Origin: Actinomycetospora soli
GTDB lineage: Bacteria; Actinomycetota; Actinomycetes; Mycobacteriales; Pseudonocardiaceae
Assembly: GCF_021026295.1 (NCBI RefSeq)
Contig: NZ_JAJNDA010000006.1
Span: 305,440-369,439, forward strand
Direction of reading: 5' to 3'
DNA length: 64,000 nucleotides
Numbering within the stretch: position 1 is the stretch's first letter; each line of letters starts with the position of its first letter. Below are positions 1 to 9,244 of this stretch, one piece after another. The notes under the pieces were generated by a model. The model saw only the letters and a list, made by a program, of their open reading frames with translations, did not search any database and was not told the DNA's origin. Both the position numbers and the translations under genes were made by a program.

Positions 1-2
1 CG

Positions 3-1709
3 ACGCTGCCGGTCTACCCGGCGGGCCCGGGCACGACGATGCTGCTGGCCGCCGGCGTGCTCGCGGGGGTGGTGCTGGGGGTCGGCGCGGCCCTCGGGCG
101 CCGCGCGCTGCGGCGGGCCGTCGACTCCGCCGAGGTCCTGGGCGAGGGGCTCGACACCCCGGTGCTCGCCTCGGTGCCCGCGCTCGCCCGTCGTCCGGAA
201 CGGCCCGCGCTGCTCGCGGAGCCGGTCGCGGGACGACGGGGGCGGGCCGCTGCCCGGGCCCGCGACCGCGCCGCCGCCGTGCGGCGCCTGCGCACCGCGC
301 TCGTGGCGGGGGCGGGCGACCGGCGCTGCCTCGTCGTCACCGGCGTCCGCTCCGAGCAGGGCACGACGACGGTGGCCGTGGACCTCGCGGTCGCGCTGGC
401 GCTGGCCGGCGAGTCGGTCGTGCTGGTGGACGCCGACCTGCAGCGTCCGGCCGTCGCCGCAGCGCTGGGCCTGCCGGAGGAGCCGGGGCTGTCGGACACG
501 CTGCGTGCGAAGCGGGCCTCGGGCGGGGTGGTCGGCGTGCAGCGCTTCGCCGCCGGGTCCTTCGACGTCATCACCGCCGGGTCCGCCGTCGAGCGCCCGG
601 GCGAGGTGTGGGGCTCCGCCGCCGGTGCCGCGGTGCTGGCCGCACTGCGCTCGACCTACGGCTGGGTCCTCCTCGACGCCTCGCCGCTGAGCGGCAGCCC
701 GGCCACGCTCGACCTGGCCCGTCTCGCCGACGGCGTGGTCGTCGTCGCGCGCCGCGGGTCCGCCCGCCCGGACGACCTCGACGCCGCCGCGGCCGGCCTG
801 CGCACCGTGGAGGCCGAGACCGTGGGCGCGGTGTTCACCTTCGCGGTGGACGTCCCGGAGACCCCGGTCGAGACCCGCAAGGCCCTCCCCGCCGCGGCCG
901 CGAGGACGACGCCGGAGCCGCCGGTCGAGCGCCCGGCCGCCGCGGCGTCGGAGCCCGAGGTGCCGGAGTCGGCGGGGTCGAGGCCGGCAGAGTCCGAGTC
1001 GGTCGCCGTCACTGAGCCCGCGACGTCCGAGCCTGCGACGTCCGAGCCCGGGACGTCCGAGCCCGCGACGTCCGAGCCGGTCGCCGCCTCCGGGTCCACC
1101 ACTGAGACCACCCGGGTCGAGCCTGCCGAGGGCGAACCTGCCGACGCCGCGCCGGTCGCCGAGGAGCCGGCCGTCGACGAGCCGACCCACGAGGAGCCTG
1201 CTGCGGCACCTGCCCGCCCGGCGTCGCTCGTCGACCCGTCGGCCGCGGGCTCGGTCACCGGCCGCATCCCGGCGCGCAACGGCGCCCGGGGGACGACGCC
1301 TACCGCCTCCGCCGCGCCCACCGAGCCTTCCGTGCCCACCGCGCCTTCGGTCCCCGCCGCCCGCGACGGGTCGGCGCCGATCGCCACCCCCGCCGAGCCC
1401 TCCCCCGCCGCGCCCACCTCCGCTGCGCCCACCCCCGCCGAGCGCGAGGCGCCCGAGCCGGCCGCACCCGCCGTCGGGAACGGGTCCCGGCGGCGCGGGC
1501 ACCGCCGGGTGACCTCGTCCTGGCAGCTGCCGTCGCAGGCTCCGGAGCCCACGGCCGCCGAGGCCGCGCCGGAGCCGCGGACGAACGGCAACGGCAACAA
1601 CGGCCACAGCACCGGTTCCACCGGCAACGGTTCCGCCGGCACCAACGGGCACACGACCACCGGGCGTCGCCGCCGCCGCGCGGTGCGCCCGACCCCGACC
1701 TCCTCGTGA
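3..1709 (+). CDS. Wzz/BY-kinase-like polysaccharide chain-length protein, 5' end missing
   Basis: The frame is open to the left edge, so the start lies outside the window. The visible part begins in the proline-rich stretch (PVYPAGPG) and membrane helix that close a Wzz domain, followed by an arginine-rich turn and a P-loop domain. That domain has a Walker A' (VVLVDADLQRP) and a Walker B-like strand (WVLLDASPL). The Walker A reads SEQGTTT where BY-kinases have a GKS/T lysine, so ATP binding or phosphotransfer may be lost. The tail of about 280 residues is low complexity (Pro/Ala/Glu, with TSEPA repeats near 1015-1080), ends in an arginine cluster, and lacks the usual tyrosine cluster. Its neighbours make GDP-fucose and flip lipid-linked sugars. 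This suggests a surface polysaccharide role, probably as a structural pseudokinase. Confidence 0.75.
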   Translation, partial: TLPVYPAGPGTTMLLAAGVLAGVVLGVGAALGRRALRRAVDSAEVLGEGLDTPVLASVPALARRPERPALLAEPVAGRRGRAAARARDRAAAVRRLRTALVAGAGDRRCLVVTGVRSEQGTTTVAVDLAVALALAGESVVLVDADLQRPAVAAALGLPEEPGLSDTLRAKRASGGVVGVQRFAAGSFDVITAGSAVERPGEVWGSAAGAAVLAALRSTYGWVLLDASPLSGSPATLDLARLADGVVVVARRGSARPDDLDAAAAGLRTVEAETVGAVFTFAVDVPETPVETRKALPAAAARTTPEPPVERPAAAASEPEVPESAGSRPAESESVAVTEPATSEPATSEPGTSEPATSEPVAASGSTTETTRVEPAEGEPADAAPVAEEPAVDEPTHEEPAAAPARPASLVDPSAAGSVTGRIPARNGARGTTPTASAAPTEPSVPTAPSVPAARDGSAPIATPAEPSPAAPTSAAPTPAEREAPEPAAPAVGNGSRRRGHRRVTSSWQLPSQAPEPTAAEAAPEPRTNGNGNNGHSTGSTGNGSAGTNGHTTTGRRRRRAVRPTPTSS

Positions 1710-1714
1710 ACGCC

Positions 1715-1742
1715 GACCGCGGGGCCACCCGGCCCCGCGGTC
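1715..1742. terminator. Convergent hairpin terminator
   Basis: GACCGCGGGGCC (1715-1726) pairs perfectly with GGCCCCGCGGTC (1731-1742) around an ACCC loop. It sits between the stops of two convergent genes and overlaps the stop codon of the minus-strand flippase. There is no U tract, as is usual in high-GC actinobacteria. Confidence 0.65.
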
Positions 1743-3003
1743 AGGAGGTCTCGGGGGCGTCCCTCGTGGTGGCCGGAGCCGCGGCCATGACCCCGTCCCG
1801 CCGGGCGCGGCGGGCGCCCAGCCCGAGCAGCACGAAGATGACGAACTGGCTGATCACGTAGCCGACGGCTGCCCAGACGGCGCCGCCGAGCGTCGAGAGC
1901 ACGAAGGTCGCCACCAGGCCGACACCGAGACCGACCGCGATGCCGACCGCGACCGTCTGCGGCCGCCCGCGGTTCTGCAGGATCACGGCGAACGGCTGGT
2001 TGAGGGTCACGATCACCGCTCCGACGGCCAGGACGGCGAACACCGTGCCGGAGCTGCGGTACTCCTCCCCCAGCAGCAGCGGGATCACCGGCGGGCCGAC
2101 GACCGCCAGCAGCAGCGGCGCGACGCACAGGGCCAGGCTCACGCGCAGGACCCGCCGTTCCTCGCCCCGCAGCGCCGCCGGGTCGGTCCCCGCGCGCGCG
2201 AGCCACGGCCCGGCCACCAGGCCGACCGAGTTGGCCAGGAAGTTCAGCGGACCGATGAGACGTCCGGCCGCGGCGTAGAGACCGCCCTCGTAGGCGCCGC
2301 CACCCGCCGTCACCAGGGGGGTGTCGAGCTGCTGCGCCGAGACCGCCAGCGTCGCCATGCCGTACCCGACCGACTCGCGGTGCGCGGTGACCATCTCCCC
2401 GGCCGTCCCGCGGTGACGCTCGACCGCCCGGCCCAGGAACACGCGGTCGAGGACGGCCTCGAGGAGGAAGGACAGGGGGATGGCGGTCGCGAGCGCGTAG
2501 TCGCCGGCCCCGGCGAGGGCGAGCACGAGGACCGCGACGAGGCCGCCGACGCGACCGACGATCTGCCCCGTCGACGCCTTCGCGAAGAGCTCGCGGGCCC
2601 GCAGCAGCCCGTTCGCGTTCTGGGCCTCCCACACCCCCGCGCCGACGAGCGCGAGGATCAGTCCCACGCCGGGCGACGGGGCGAGAAGGAGACTCGACCC
2701 GATCCCGACGACGAGCAGCACGGCCAGGGCCCAGGGCCGCTTGGCCGCCGTGAGGGCGCGGGCCCGGTCGCTCGTGATCCGTCCCGAGGCCGTCTCGCGG
2801 ACCAGGTAGTTGATCAGCCCGAAGTCCACGACGGTCGCCGCCACCTGACCGATGGCGGCGCACGTCGCGATGAGACCGAGGGTCGTCGGGGACATCGAGC
2901 GCGCGCCGACCACGAAGGTCAACCCGAGCACGACCTGCCCGACGACGAGCGCGCCCGCCACACCCCCGACGCGCCCCAGGAAGAGCCCCAGCCCACCCTT
3001 CAT
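1741..3003 (-). CDS. Polysaccharide flippase (MOP/Wzx-like)
   Basis: A 420-residue protein starting [14 protein letters not shown], with about twelve to fourteen hydrophobic segments. It resembles O-antigen and teichoic-acid type flippases of the MOP superfamily, which move undecaprenyl-linked oligosaccharides across the membrane. The ATG at 3003 overlaps the gmd stop by ATGA, so the gene is translationally coupled to gmd. It is the last gene of an fcl-gmd-flippase operon, which suggests the exported glycan contains a GDP-fucose derived sugar. The open frame continues upstream into gmd, but no start there fits the family. The substrate cannot be read from the sequence. Confidence 0.8.
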   Translation of the reverse strand: MKGGLGLFLGRVGGVAGALVVGQVVLGLTFVVGARSMSPTTLGLIATCAAIGQVAATVVDFGLINYLVRETASGRITSDRARALTAAKRPWALAVLLVVGIGSSLLLAPSPGVGLILALVGAGVWEAQNANGLLRARELFAKASTGQIVGRVGGLVAVLVLALAGAGDYALATAIPLSFLLEAVLDRVFLGRAVERHRGTAGEMVTAHRESVGYGMATLAVSAQQLDTPLVTAGGGAYEGGLYAAAGRLIGPLNFLANSVGLVAGPWLARAGTDPAALRGEERRVLRVSLALCVAPLLLAVVGPPVIPLLLGEEYRSSGTVFAVLAVGAVIVTLNQPFAVILQNRGRPQTVAVGIAVGLGVGLVATFVLSTLGGAVWAAVGYVISQFVIFVLLGLGARRARRDGVMAAAPATTRDAPETS

Positions 3004-3983
3004 CGGGCGGCGTCGAGATCCTTCAGTTCGGCTTCGACCATGATGCGGGCGAGCTGGTCGGGCATGGTCTGTGCCTTCCAGCCCAGGATCTTCTCGGCCT
3101 TGGTGGCGTCCCCGATCAGGGCGTCGACCTCGGTCGGGCGCAGGTAGGTCTCGTCGAAGCGGACGTGCTTGTCCCAGTCGAGGTTGACCGCGCCGAAGCA
3201 GTACTCGACCCACTCGCGCACCGTGGTCGCGGTCCCGGTCGCGAGCACGTAGTCATCGCCCTGGTCGGCCTGCAGCATCCGCCACATGCCCTCCACGTAC
3301 TCCGGGGCGTACCCCCAGTCCCGGACCGCGTCCAGGTTCCCCAGGTAGACGAACTGCTCCTTGCCCTGCGCAATTCGCGCCGCCGCCCGAGCGATCTTGC
3401 GGGTCACGAACGTCTCCCCGCGCCGCGGGGACTCGTGGTTGAACAGGATCCCGTTCACCGCGAACATCCCGTGCGCCTCACGGTAGTTCCGCGCCATCCA
3501 ATAGCCGTAGACCTTCGCCGCCCCATAAGGGCTGCGCGGGTAGAACGGGGTCTCCTCGTTCTGCGGCGGCGGCGTCGCCCCGAACATCTCCGAGCTCGAC
3601 GCCTGGTAGTAGCGGGTCTCGATCCCCACCATGCGAATGGCTTCCAGGAGGCGGGCGGTGCCGACGCCGGTGGTGTTCCCGGTGTACTCCGGCTCGTCGA
3701 ACGACACACGCACGTGCGACTGCGCCGCCAGGTGATACACCTCGTCCGGGCGCACCTTCTCGATCAACGTCACCAGACGGCTCGAGTCGGTCAGGTCCCC
3801 GTAGTGCAGCACCAGTCGCTGGTCGGGATCGTGCGGGTCCTGGTACAGGTGCTCGATGCGACCCGTGTTGAAGGTGCTCGAACGGCGGATGATGCCGTGC
3901 ACCTCGTAGCCCTTCGACAGCAGCAACTCGGTCAGATACGACCCGTCCTGCCCCGTGATCCCCGTGATCAGTGCCCGCTTCAT
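3000..3983 (-). CDS. gmd: GDP-mannose 4,6-dehydratase
   Basis: Converts GDP-D-mannose to GDP-4-dehydro-6-deoxy-D-mannose, the first step toward GDP-L-fucose. The 327-residue short-chain dehydrogenase begins [17 protein letters not shown], with the GxxGxxG NADP site at residues 8-14, then the [15 protein letters not shown] segment typical of Gmd, the catalytic SSSEMFG serine region and the YxxxK pair ([12 protein letters not shown]). A GGAGGGG ribosome site precedes the ATG at 3983. The start overlaps the fcl stop (ATGA, 3980-3983) and the stop overlaps the flippase start. Confidence 0.95.
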   Translation of the reverse strand: MKRALITGITGQDGSYLTELLLSKGYEVHGIIRRSSTFNTGRIEHLYQDPHDPDQRLVLHYGDLTDSSRLVTLIEKVRPDEVYHLAAQSHVRVSFDEPEYTGNTTGVGTARLLEAIRMVGIETRYYQASSSEMFGATPPPQNEETPFYPRSPYGAAKVYGYWMARNYREAHGMFAVNGILFNHESPRRGETFVTRKIARAAARIAQGKEQFVYLGNLDAVRDWGYAPEYVEGMWRMLQADQGDDYVLATGTATTVREWVEYCFGAVNLDWDKHVRFDETYLRPTEVDALIGDATKAEKILGWKAQTMPDQLARIMVEAELKDLDAAR

Positions 3984-4930
3984 CGAGCCCCCTCCACAAC
4001 GTTGTCCAGGTACCAGCGATAGGTCGAGGCCAGGCCCTCGGTGAGCCCGATCCGCGGCTTCCACCCCGTCGCCGCGATCTTCGAGACGTCCAGCACCTTG
4101 CGCGGCGTCCCGTCCGGACGCGACGTGTCGTAGACGATCTCGCCGGTGAAGCCCACGGTCGCCGCGACCAGCGACGCCAGCTCCGCGATCGTCACGTCCT
4201 CCCCCGTGCCCACATTGATCGGCGCCGGGTCGTCGTAGGCCTCCAACAGATGCACACACGCCGCCGCCAGATCATCGACGTGCAGGAACTCCCGCCGCGG
4301 CGTCCCCGTCCCCCACACCGTCACGCTCGGTTCCCCGGCGACGGTGGCCTCGTGGAACTTCCGGATCAACGCCGGCAGCACATGGCTCGACTCCAGGTCG
4401 AAATTGTCGCCCGGCCCGTACAGGTTCGTCGGCATCGCCGAGATCCACCGCCGGTCGTACTCCCGCCGGTACGACTGCACACCCATGATCCCCGCGATCT
4501 TCGCGATCGCATACGCATCATTGGTCGGCTCCAACGCCCCGGTCAGCAGCGAATCCTCCCGGATCGGCTGCTCCGCGAACTTCGGATAGATGCACGACGA
4601 CCCCAGGAACAGCAGACGCTGCGCCCCCGCCGCGTGCGCCGCATCCAACAGGTTCGCCTGAATCCGCAGATTGTCGTGCAGGAACTCCACCGGCCGCGCG
4701 TTGTTCGCCGCGATCCCACCCACCCGAGCCGCCGCATCCACCACGACGTCGGGCCGGGTCGCCGTCACGAACTCCCGTGCCGCCTCCGCGTCCCGCAGAT
4801 CCACCTGCGCCGACCGGGCCCCCACCACATCCGAGAACCCCGCCGCCCCCAGCGCCCGCACCACCGCCGAACCGACCAGGCCACCCGACCCGGCCACCAG
4901 CACCCGCGCGGAACGATCCAGCTCGTCCAT
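3980..4930 (-). CDS. fcl: GDP-L-fucose synthase
   Basis: Epimerises and reduces the Gmd product to GDP-L-fucose using NADPH. The 316-residue protein has the Rossmann motif [11 protein letters not shown] near residue 10, the GSSCIYP serine motif and the YAIAKIAG Tyr-Lys pair. The start at 4930 ([14 protein letters not shown]) is preferred over an upstream ATG at 4960, because a TACCTT -10 box lies exactly 7 nt before it (4938-4943), the leaderless arrangement. It is the first gene of the fcl-gmd-flippase operon and overlaps gmd by 4 nt. Confidence 0.93.
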   Translation of the reverse strand: MDELDRSARVLVAGSGGLVGSAVVRALGAAGFSDVVGARSAQVDLRDAEAAREFVTATRPDVVVDAAARVGGIAANNARPVEFLHDNLRIQANLLDAAHAAGAQRLLFLGSSCIYPKFAEQPIREDSLLTGALEPTNDAYAIAKIAGIMGVQSYRREYDRRWISAMPTNLYGPGDNFDLESSHVLPALIRKFHEATVAGEPSVTVWGTGTPRREFLHVDDLAAACVHLLEAYDDPAPINVGTGEDVTIAELASLVAATVGFTGEIVYDTSRPDGTPRKVLDVSKIAATGWKPRIGLTEGLASTYRWYLDNVVEGAR

Positions 4931-4937
4931 ACCCCAA

Positions 4938-4943
4938 AAGGTA
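4938..4943 (-). promoter_or_regulatory. -10 box of leaderless fcl promoter
   Basis: TACCTT on the minus strand, with 7 nt to the ATG at 4930. This matches the actinobacterial TANNNT leaderless pattern. The rest of the 4944-5221 gap shows no gene or strong hairpin. Confidence 0.5.
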
Positions 4944-5221
4944 GCGGAGAGTGGCGACATCGCGAGCGGCTAGTCCATCCGAAGCGCATCACACTTCCGG
5001 CGGTCGCGTCCGGTTGCATCTGGCTGCAGACGGTGGATGACGCTGTGGCCGTCAGGAGCACGCGGTTGGTGCGCTCGGTCTATTGGCGCCGATGCCCCGG
5101 AGCGGGTGGCCCGGGAGCGACCAGCGGTGCCGGAGTGTGATGACGCGTGTGGTCTGCGTGATCTTCGTGAACCCGGGGTAGCCGCTGCGCGACCAGGAGT
5201 GCGCACCGCGGGAGGTCCCCC

Positions 5222-5809
5222 ATGTCGGCCGGTGAGTTCGCCCGCGACGAGTCCGCCGGGAACGACGACGTCCGTCGCCGTCCCCGGTCCCCGCTCGAGC
5301 GGGTGCCCCACGACCGATTCGTCGTGGAGGGCACCCGCGGGTTGCGCTGGCGGGCACGGTGGTGGCTCCTCACCTGCAGTCCGACGAGCCGGCCGTGGTC
5401 CGCCTTCGCGCTCTGCCTCCTGGGCATCGTCGGGATGTTCCTGCCCGTGGCGCGGGACGAGAACGGGGCGGCCCTGAGCATGCTGACGCTGGTCGACGGG
5501 CCGGCGATCCTGCTGCTCGTCGCCTTCGGGGTGCTCTCGTTGCTGCCCGTGGTGGACCTGGTGCTCGGTCGGGAACGGTTGACGCCGTGGCTGGCCTTCC
5601 CGGCGGCGCTGGGGATGCAGGTGACGCTCGCGCTCGCGCTGGTGGCCGGGAGCCAGGGCGCGGGCGCGCTCGACCCGCAGCTCTCCGCCGGCGTGAGCGG
5701 ACCCGGCTCGGGAGTCCTGGTGCTCGGCGGCGTCGAGCTCGGACTGGCCGTGATCGGCGCGCTCGGCTTCGTGCGCCGCTCGACGCAGCGGCGCTACGGG
5801 CTGGCCTGA
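5222..5809 (+). CDS. Hypothetical four-helix membrane protein
   Basis: A 195-residue protein I do not recognise. A charged cytoplasmic N-terminus of about 60 residues is followed by about four hydrophobic segments: near residues 61-77, 88-108, 121-140 and 158-183. A short basic tail (RRSTQRRYGLA) closes it. The ATG at 5222 follows a GGGAGG ribosome site. It stands alone, downstream of the divergent fcl operon and convergent with the next small gene. Confidence 0.65.
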   Translation: MSAGEFARDESAGNDDVRRRPRSPLERVPHDRFVVEGTRGLRWRARWWLLTCSPTSRPWSAFALCLLGIVGMFLPVARDENGAALSMLTLVDGPAILLLVAFGVLSLLPVVDLVLGRERLTPWLAFPAALGMQVTLALALVAGSQGAGALDPQLSAGVSGPGSGVLVLGGVELGLAVIGALGFVRRSTQRRYGLA

Positions 5810-5824
5810 CGGTTCCTCGCGGCG

Positions 5825-6112
5825 CTACCGCGCGGATCGCGCGAGGAGGTCGGCGAGGACCTCGCCCGGGGTCGGCGCGCCGGGCACCGCCGACACGGGT
5901 CCGGTGAGCGGAATGCCCAGCGCGGGGCGGGGCTCGGCCGGGATCGACCGCGCGGTGGGGCTCCCACCGAGGACGGCGAGACCCACGAGGACGGTGCACA
6001 GTGCGGCGCCCACGACCATCGCTGCGATGAGCACGCCGGGCCGACGCTGCCGGCCCCGGTCCCGCACCCACGGCGGTGCTCCCCAGGAGACCTCGTACGG
6101 GTTCGCGCTCAT
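5825..6112 (-). CDS. Hypothetical single-pass membrane protein
   Basis: 95 residues from MSANPYEVSWGAPPW. A polar N-terminus is followed by one strong helix (GVLIAAMVVGAALCTVLVGLA) and an extracytoplasmic proline-rich tail. The frame is open further upstream but only this ATG gives a plausible protein. Function unknown. Confidence 0.55.
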   Translation of the reverse strand: MSANPYEVSWGAPPWVRDRGRQRRPGVLIAAMVVGAALCTVLVGLAVLGGSPTARSIPAEPRPALGIPLTGPVSAVPGAPTPGEVLADLLARSAR

Positions 6113-6249
6113 GACTCCGCACGCTAGGCACGCTGCCGAGGTCGCAGGTGACGATTCGGTAGGCCTTCGGACACGAACCGCGCCGAGGTCCTGACCTGCG
6201 ACGTTGCTCCGTTCGCGATCAAGTTGCTCCGAGTGGAGTCTGGATCTTG

Positions 6250-6265
6250 TCGAACTGGTGTTCGA
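6250..6265. promoter_or_regulatory. SOS box (LexA site)
   Basis: TCGAACTGGTGTTCGA is an exact match to the mycobacterial LexA consensus TCGAAC-N4-GTTCGA. It ends 10 nt before the ATG of the DUF222/HNH gene. LexA control of 13E12-type genes is known from Mycobacterium, and the same arrangement is inferred here. Confidence 0.8.
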
Positions 6266-6275
6266 TGATGGGTGC

Positions 6276-8111
6276 ATGGCGATCGAGGCAGGGTGGGACC
6301 CCGACACGGGGCTGCCGCTGCCTGACGATGCGCCGTTCGTGCCGCTCTCGGACGAGGAGCTCGCGGCGTGGGCGGTCGAGGACGCCCTCGCGCCGATCTC
6401 GGAGTACTCCTTCCATGACGAGGAGGAGCCGCCACTCGCCACCGAGCCAATCGAGCCGGTGGAGCCTGGGTGGGCGGTGCCGGGAGTCTCGGACGCCGAG
6501 GCGTCCTCCGAGGAGGGTGTGTCGGCGGAGTCGCTGACACTGCTGGCTGAGGGCGCGGCCGCGGTCCGGGCCCGACGGGTGGCGGGGGCCCGGTTGTACC
6601 GGGCGATCAACGCCATCCGTGACAGCGATGTCCTCGACGAGACCGGCTACCGGCGGATGTCACGGCTGCTCGAGGACCACCTGCGCCTGGACCCCACCAC
6701 GGTGCGCCTGCTCGAGCGGCAGGCGGACGCGCTGCGCGAGACCGTCACCCCCACCGGAGCCACCACCCCCGCGGATCTGCCGGCGACCGCGGCGGTGGTC
6801 GAGGACGGGCTGGTCGACGAGCACCACGTCGAGATCATCCGCAAGACCATGCAGCGCCTCGGCACGGTCCCCGGCTTGGAGCCGGCGGTGCTGGCGACGG
6901 CCGAGGAGCAGCTCGCCGCGCTGGCCACCACCCACAGCCCGAAAGCACTGTTCTCGGCCGCCAGAGTGATCGCGGACCGGCTCGACCCCGACGGGGCGGC
7001 CCCGAAGGACGACGACGCCTCGGGCAACGAATTGCGCTACACCAAGCGCCGCAACGGGGACCTGCACGCCAAACTCGTACTCCGCGAACGGGCCGCCGCG
7101 GCGTTGTTCGACGACGCGATCCGGGCCGCCACGCCTGCTCCGGCGTCCTCGGTGGTCGCCGACCCCGACACCGGGGAAGCCCCGGAATCCGCCGACGGGA
7201 ACCGTGGGCACGACCCGCGCGACGAGGCCGACCGCTCCCTCCCGGCCCGGCAAGCCTCGGGGTTGTTGGACCTGATCTCCGCCAGCCACCACGCCGGCCT
7301 CAACGAACCCGACCCCGAGCCCGGCCCCGGGCAGGCGGCCATGTCGTTCCCCGACGGCGACGGCGACGGCGACAACACCGCGCCCGCAGCGTCCGCCACG
7401 GACGAGCCTGCGGCCGAGGCCGACGAGCCGTCGATGTTCGGCCCCGGCGCCTCCGAGCAGGACGCCGGAACCGGTGCCGCCGGCAGCGGCTCCGGCGCCA
7501 CCCCCGAACCCGAGCCCGAGTCCGAGTCCTGGTCCGAGGCTGAGGCCGATCCGGGAGAGTCGCCACCACAGCGGCCGTGGACCCCGCCGGACGTCGACAC
7601 CATGGCGCTACCCGGCCGGGAACGCATCACCCTCACCGTCACCCTCGACTACGAGACGCTGCGCCAACAACTCGCCGACACCAGCACCGCACTCGCGCTG
7701 CTCGGCGACTCCACCTGGATCCGCCCCGACACCGCGCGGCGGTTGGCCTGCGACGCCGACATCATCCCCATGCTGCTCGGCTCCAAAGGCGAAGTCCTCG
7801 ACGTCGGCCGCAAAACCCGCTCGATCCCCACCGCCACCGCCCGCGCCATCACCCGCCGCGACCGACACTGCGCCTTCCCCGGCTGCCGCCGACGCGCCCG
7901 GCACTCCGAGATCCACCACATCATCCACTGGGCCAACGGCGGACACACCGAACCCGACAACCTCGTCTGCCTCTGCCGGTATCACCACGACCTCGTCCAC
8001 CACAGCGGCTGGGACGTCCACATGACCGACCACATGCCCTGGTTCCGACCCCCCACATGGCTCGACCCCACCCGACAACCCCGACACAACCGGCCCTGGC
8101 TTCACGTGTAG
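6276..8111 (+). CDS. DUF222 and HNH endonuclease protein (13E12 family)
   Basis: A 611-residue protein with an N-terminal DUF222 helical region (about 90-290), a long acidic, Pro/Gly/Ser-rich insert (about 290-430), a second conserved block, and a C-terminal HNH nuclease domain. The nuclease has CAFPGCRRRARHSEIHHIIHWA followed by NLVCLCRYHHDLVH, with all metal and catalytic His/Asn positions present. The ATG at 6276 is chosen because the perfect SOS box lies just upstream; an earlier possible start at 6204 would place the box inside the coding region. The family is multicopy in many actinobacteria and is DNA-damage inducible in Mycobacterium. Its biological role is unsettled. The end overlaps trpS convergently by 10 nt. 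Confidence 0.85.
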   Translation: MAIEAGWDPDTGLPLPDDAPFVPLSDEELAAWAVEDALAPISEYSFHDEEEPPLATEPIEPVEPGWAVPGVSDAEASSEEGVSAESLTLLAEGAAAVRARRVAGARLYRAINAIRDSDVLDETGYRRMSRLLEDHLRLDPTTVRLLERQADALRETVTPTGATTPADLPATAAVVEDGLVDEHHVEIIRKTMQRLGTVPGLEPAVLATAEEQLAALATTHSPKALFSAARVIADRLDPDGAAPKDDDASGNELRYTKRRNGDLHAKLVLRERAAAALFDDAIRAATPAPASSVVADPDTGEAPESADGNRGHDPRDEADRSLPARQASGLLDLISASHHAGLNEPDPEPGPGQAAMSFPDGDGDGDNTAPAASATDEPAAEADEPSMFGPGASEQDAGTGAAGSGSGATPEPEPESESWSEAEADPGESPPQRPWTPPDVDTMALPGRERITLTVTLDYETLRQQLADTSTALALLGDSTWIRPDTARRLACDADIIPMLLGSKGEVLDVGRKTRSIPTATARAITRRDRHCAFPGCRRRARHSEIHHIIHWANGGHTEPDNLVCLCRYHHDLVHHSGWDVHMTDHMPWFRPPTWLDPTRQPRHNRPWLHV

Positions 8112-9025
8112 GCCATGTTCATCGCGCGGCGGACCTGCTCCAGCTTCTGGTCGGCGATGAGGTTGGCGTGGTCGTTCCCTCGGGCCAGCACGTCGTCGAG
8201 ACCGCCGAAGGCGGCGTCGATGGCGAGCTCGAGCAGGTTGGCGACCTCCGGCCGTCCGACGGGGTCGTACGCGATCCGCCGGTCGCCGTCGGTCCTCGCC
8301 CGACGGATCAGGGTGCGCGTCTCGTCGGCGGTGGCGCGGAGTTCGATCGCGTTGCCGCGCGAGGTGCTCATCTTGCGACCGTCGGTGCCGAGCAGGGTCG
8401 GGACCCGACCGACGAGGGGCTCCGGGAGGACGAAGACGGGCGCGGTCGGGCCGTACCGGTCGTTGAAGCGCCGCGCGAGGGTGCGGGTGATCTCGAGGTG
8501 GGCGAGCTGGTCCTGACCGACCGGCACGAGGTTCGCGCCGCAGAACAGGATGTCGGCCGCCTGGTGGACGGGATAGGTGAGCATGAGCCCACTCATGGCG
8601 CGGTCGCCCGTCGCCGCGGTCTCGGCCTTCACGGTGGGGTTCCGCAGCAGTTCGGCGACCGAGACGAGCGAGAGCAGCGGCAGGAGCAGCTGGTTGAGGG
8701 CCGGGACGGCGCTGTGTGTGAAGAGGGTCGTCCGGGACGGGTCGATCCCGGCGGCGAACTGGTCGAGCAGCATCTCGCGCACGTGGCCCGGGATGTCGCC
8801 GGCGACGTCGCGATCGGTGACCACCTGGTAGTCGGCGATGACGATGTAGCTCTCGACGCCCAGGTCCTGGAGACGGACCCGGTGCGCCAGGGTGCCGAAG
8901 AAGTGACCGAGGTGGAGCGGCCCGGTCGGTCGGTCACCGGTGAGCACCCGGTAGCGGTGCGGGGCGGCCTCGACCAGCGCCATCAGATCGGTGCGGTCGC
9001 GGGCGGCGACGGGCTGGACGGTCAT
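8102..9025 (-). CDS. trpS: Tryptophanyl-tRNA synthetase
   Basis: Charges tRNA-Trp. The 307-residue class I synthetase has the HIGH variant HLGH (GPLHLGHFFGTL) and the KMSKS variant KMSTS (GTDGRKMSTSRGN), plus conserved segments PVHQAADILF and PVGQDQLAHLEITR. It is slightly shorter than most bacterial TrpRS (about 325-340 residues), with a compact C-terminal helical part, so it could be a second, auxiliary TrpRS. The start at 9025 has an SD (GAGAGG) 7 nt upstream, buried in a hairpin. Confidence 0.9.
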   Translation of the reverse strand: MTVQPVAARDRTDLMALVEAAPHRYRVLTGDRPTGPLHLGHFFGTLAHRVRLQDLGVESYIVIADYQVVTDRDVAGDIPGHVREMLLDQFAAGIDPSRTTLFTHSAVPALNQLLLPLLSLVSVAELLRNPTVKAETAATGDRAMSGLMLTYPVHQAADILFCGANLVPVGQDQLAHLEITRTLARRFNDRYGPTAPVFVLPEPLVGRVPTLLGTDGRKMSTSRGNAIELRATADETRTLIRRARTDGDRRIAYDPVGRPEVANLLELAIDAAFGGLDDVLARGNDHANLIADQKLEQVRRAMNMAYT

Positions 9026-9032
9026 GGGAGGT

Positions 9033-9112
9033 CCTCTCGGGGGGAGAGGCCACCTCGACCAGTCGTCGTCCGCGTCGTGGAGGTCGCGCGTCGGCCGCCG
9101 GTGAGGCGGCCG
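9033..9112 (-). promoter_or_regulatory. trpS leader with SD-sequestering hairpin
   Basis: On the trpS mRNA, CCTCTC-CCCCC-GAGAGG (9049-9033) folds so that the only Shine-Dalgarno (GAGAGG) lies in the 3' arm. A second stem, CGGCCGCC/GGCGGCCG (9112-9092), lies just upstream. Between them are two in-frame TGG codons. This suggests translational control of trpS. I cannot assign a known class. Nothing else is visible in the 9026-9244 gap. Confidence 0.35.
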
Positions 9113-9244
9113 CGTGCAGGGGTCAGGGCCGCCGGGAGGGCGACGACCACCAGCACGAGACGGACGGGAACACGGCGCGGAGCATCCCACGCCGCACACC
9201 GCCCGGCCCAGCCCCCGGACGGCGGGCCGGACCGGGCGGGTGAC

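Noticed and set aside
1015..1080. Direct repeats as a CRISPR array
   Set aside because: The 12-15 bp repeats have no spacers and encode the in-frame TSEPA repeat of the tail.
656..2863. A long minus-strand open frame spanning the polysaccharide genes
   Set aside because: It is composed of Arg/Gly/Pro low complexity and crosses two genes with convincing products.
6204..6275. An earlier start for the DUF222/HNH protein
   Set aside because: It would put the perfect SOS box inside the coding region; the ATG at 6276 fits promoter and family better.
9026..9244. A T-box or Trp leader-peptide attenuator for trpS
   Set aside because: A GGTGGC resembles a T-box core, but the specifier loop and full T-box consensus are missing, and the TGG codons have no separate start codon.
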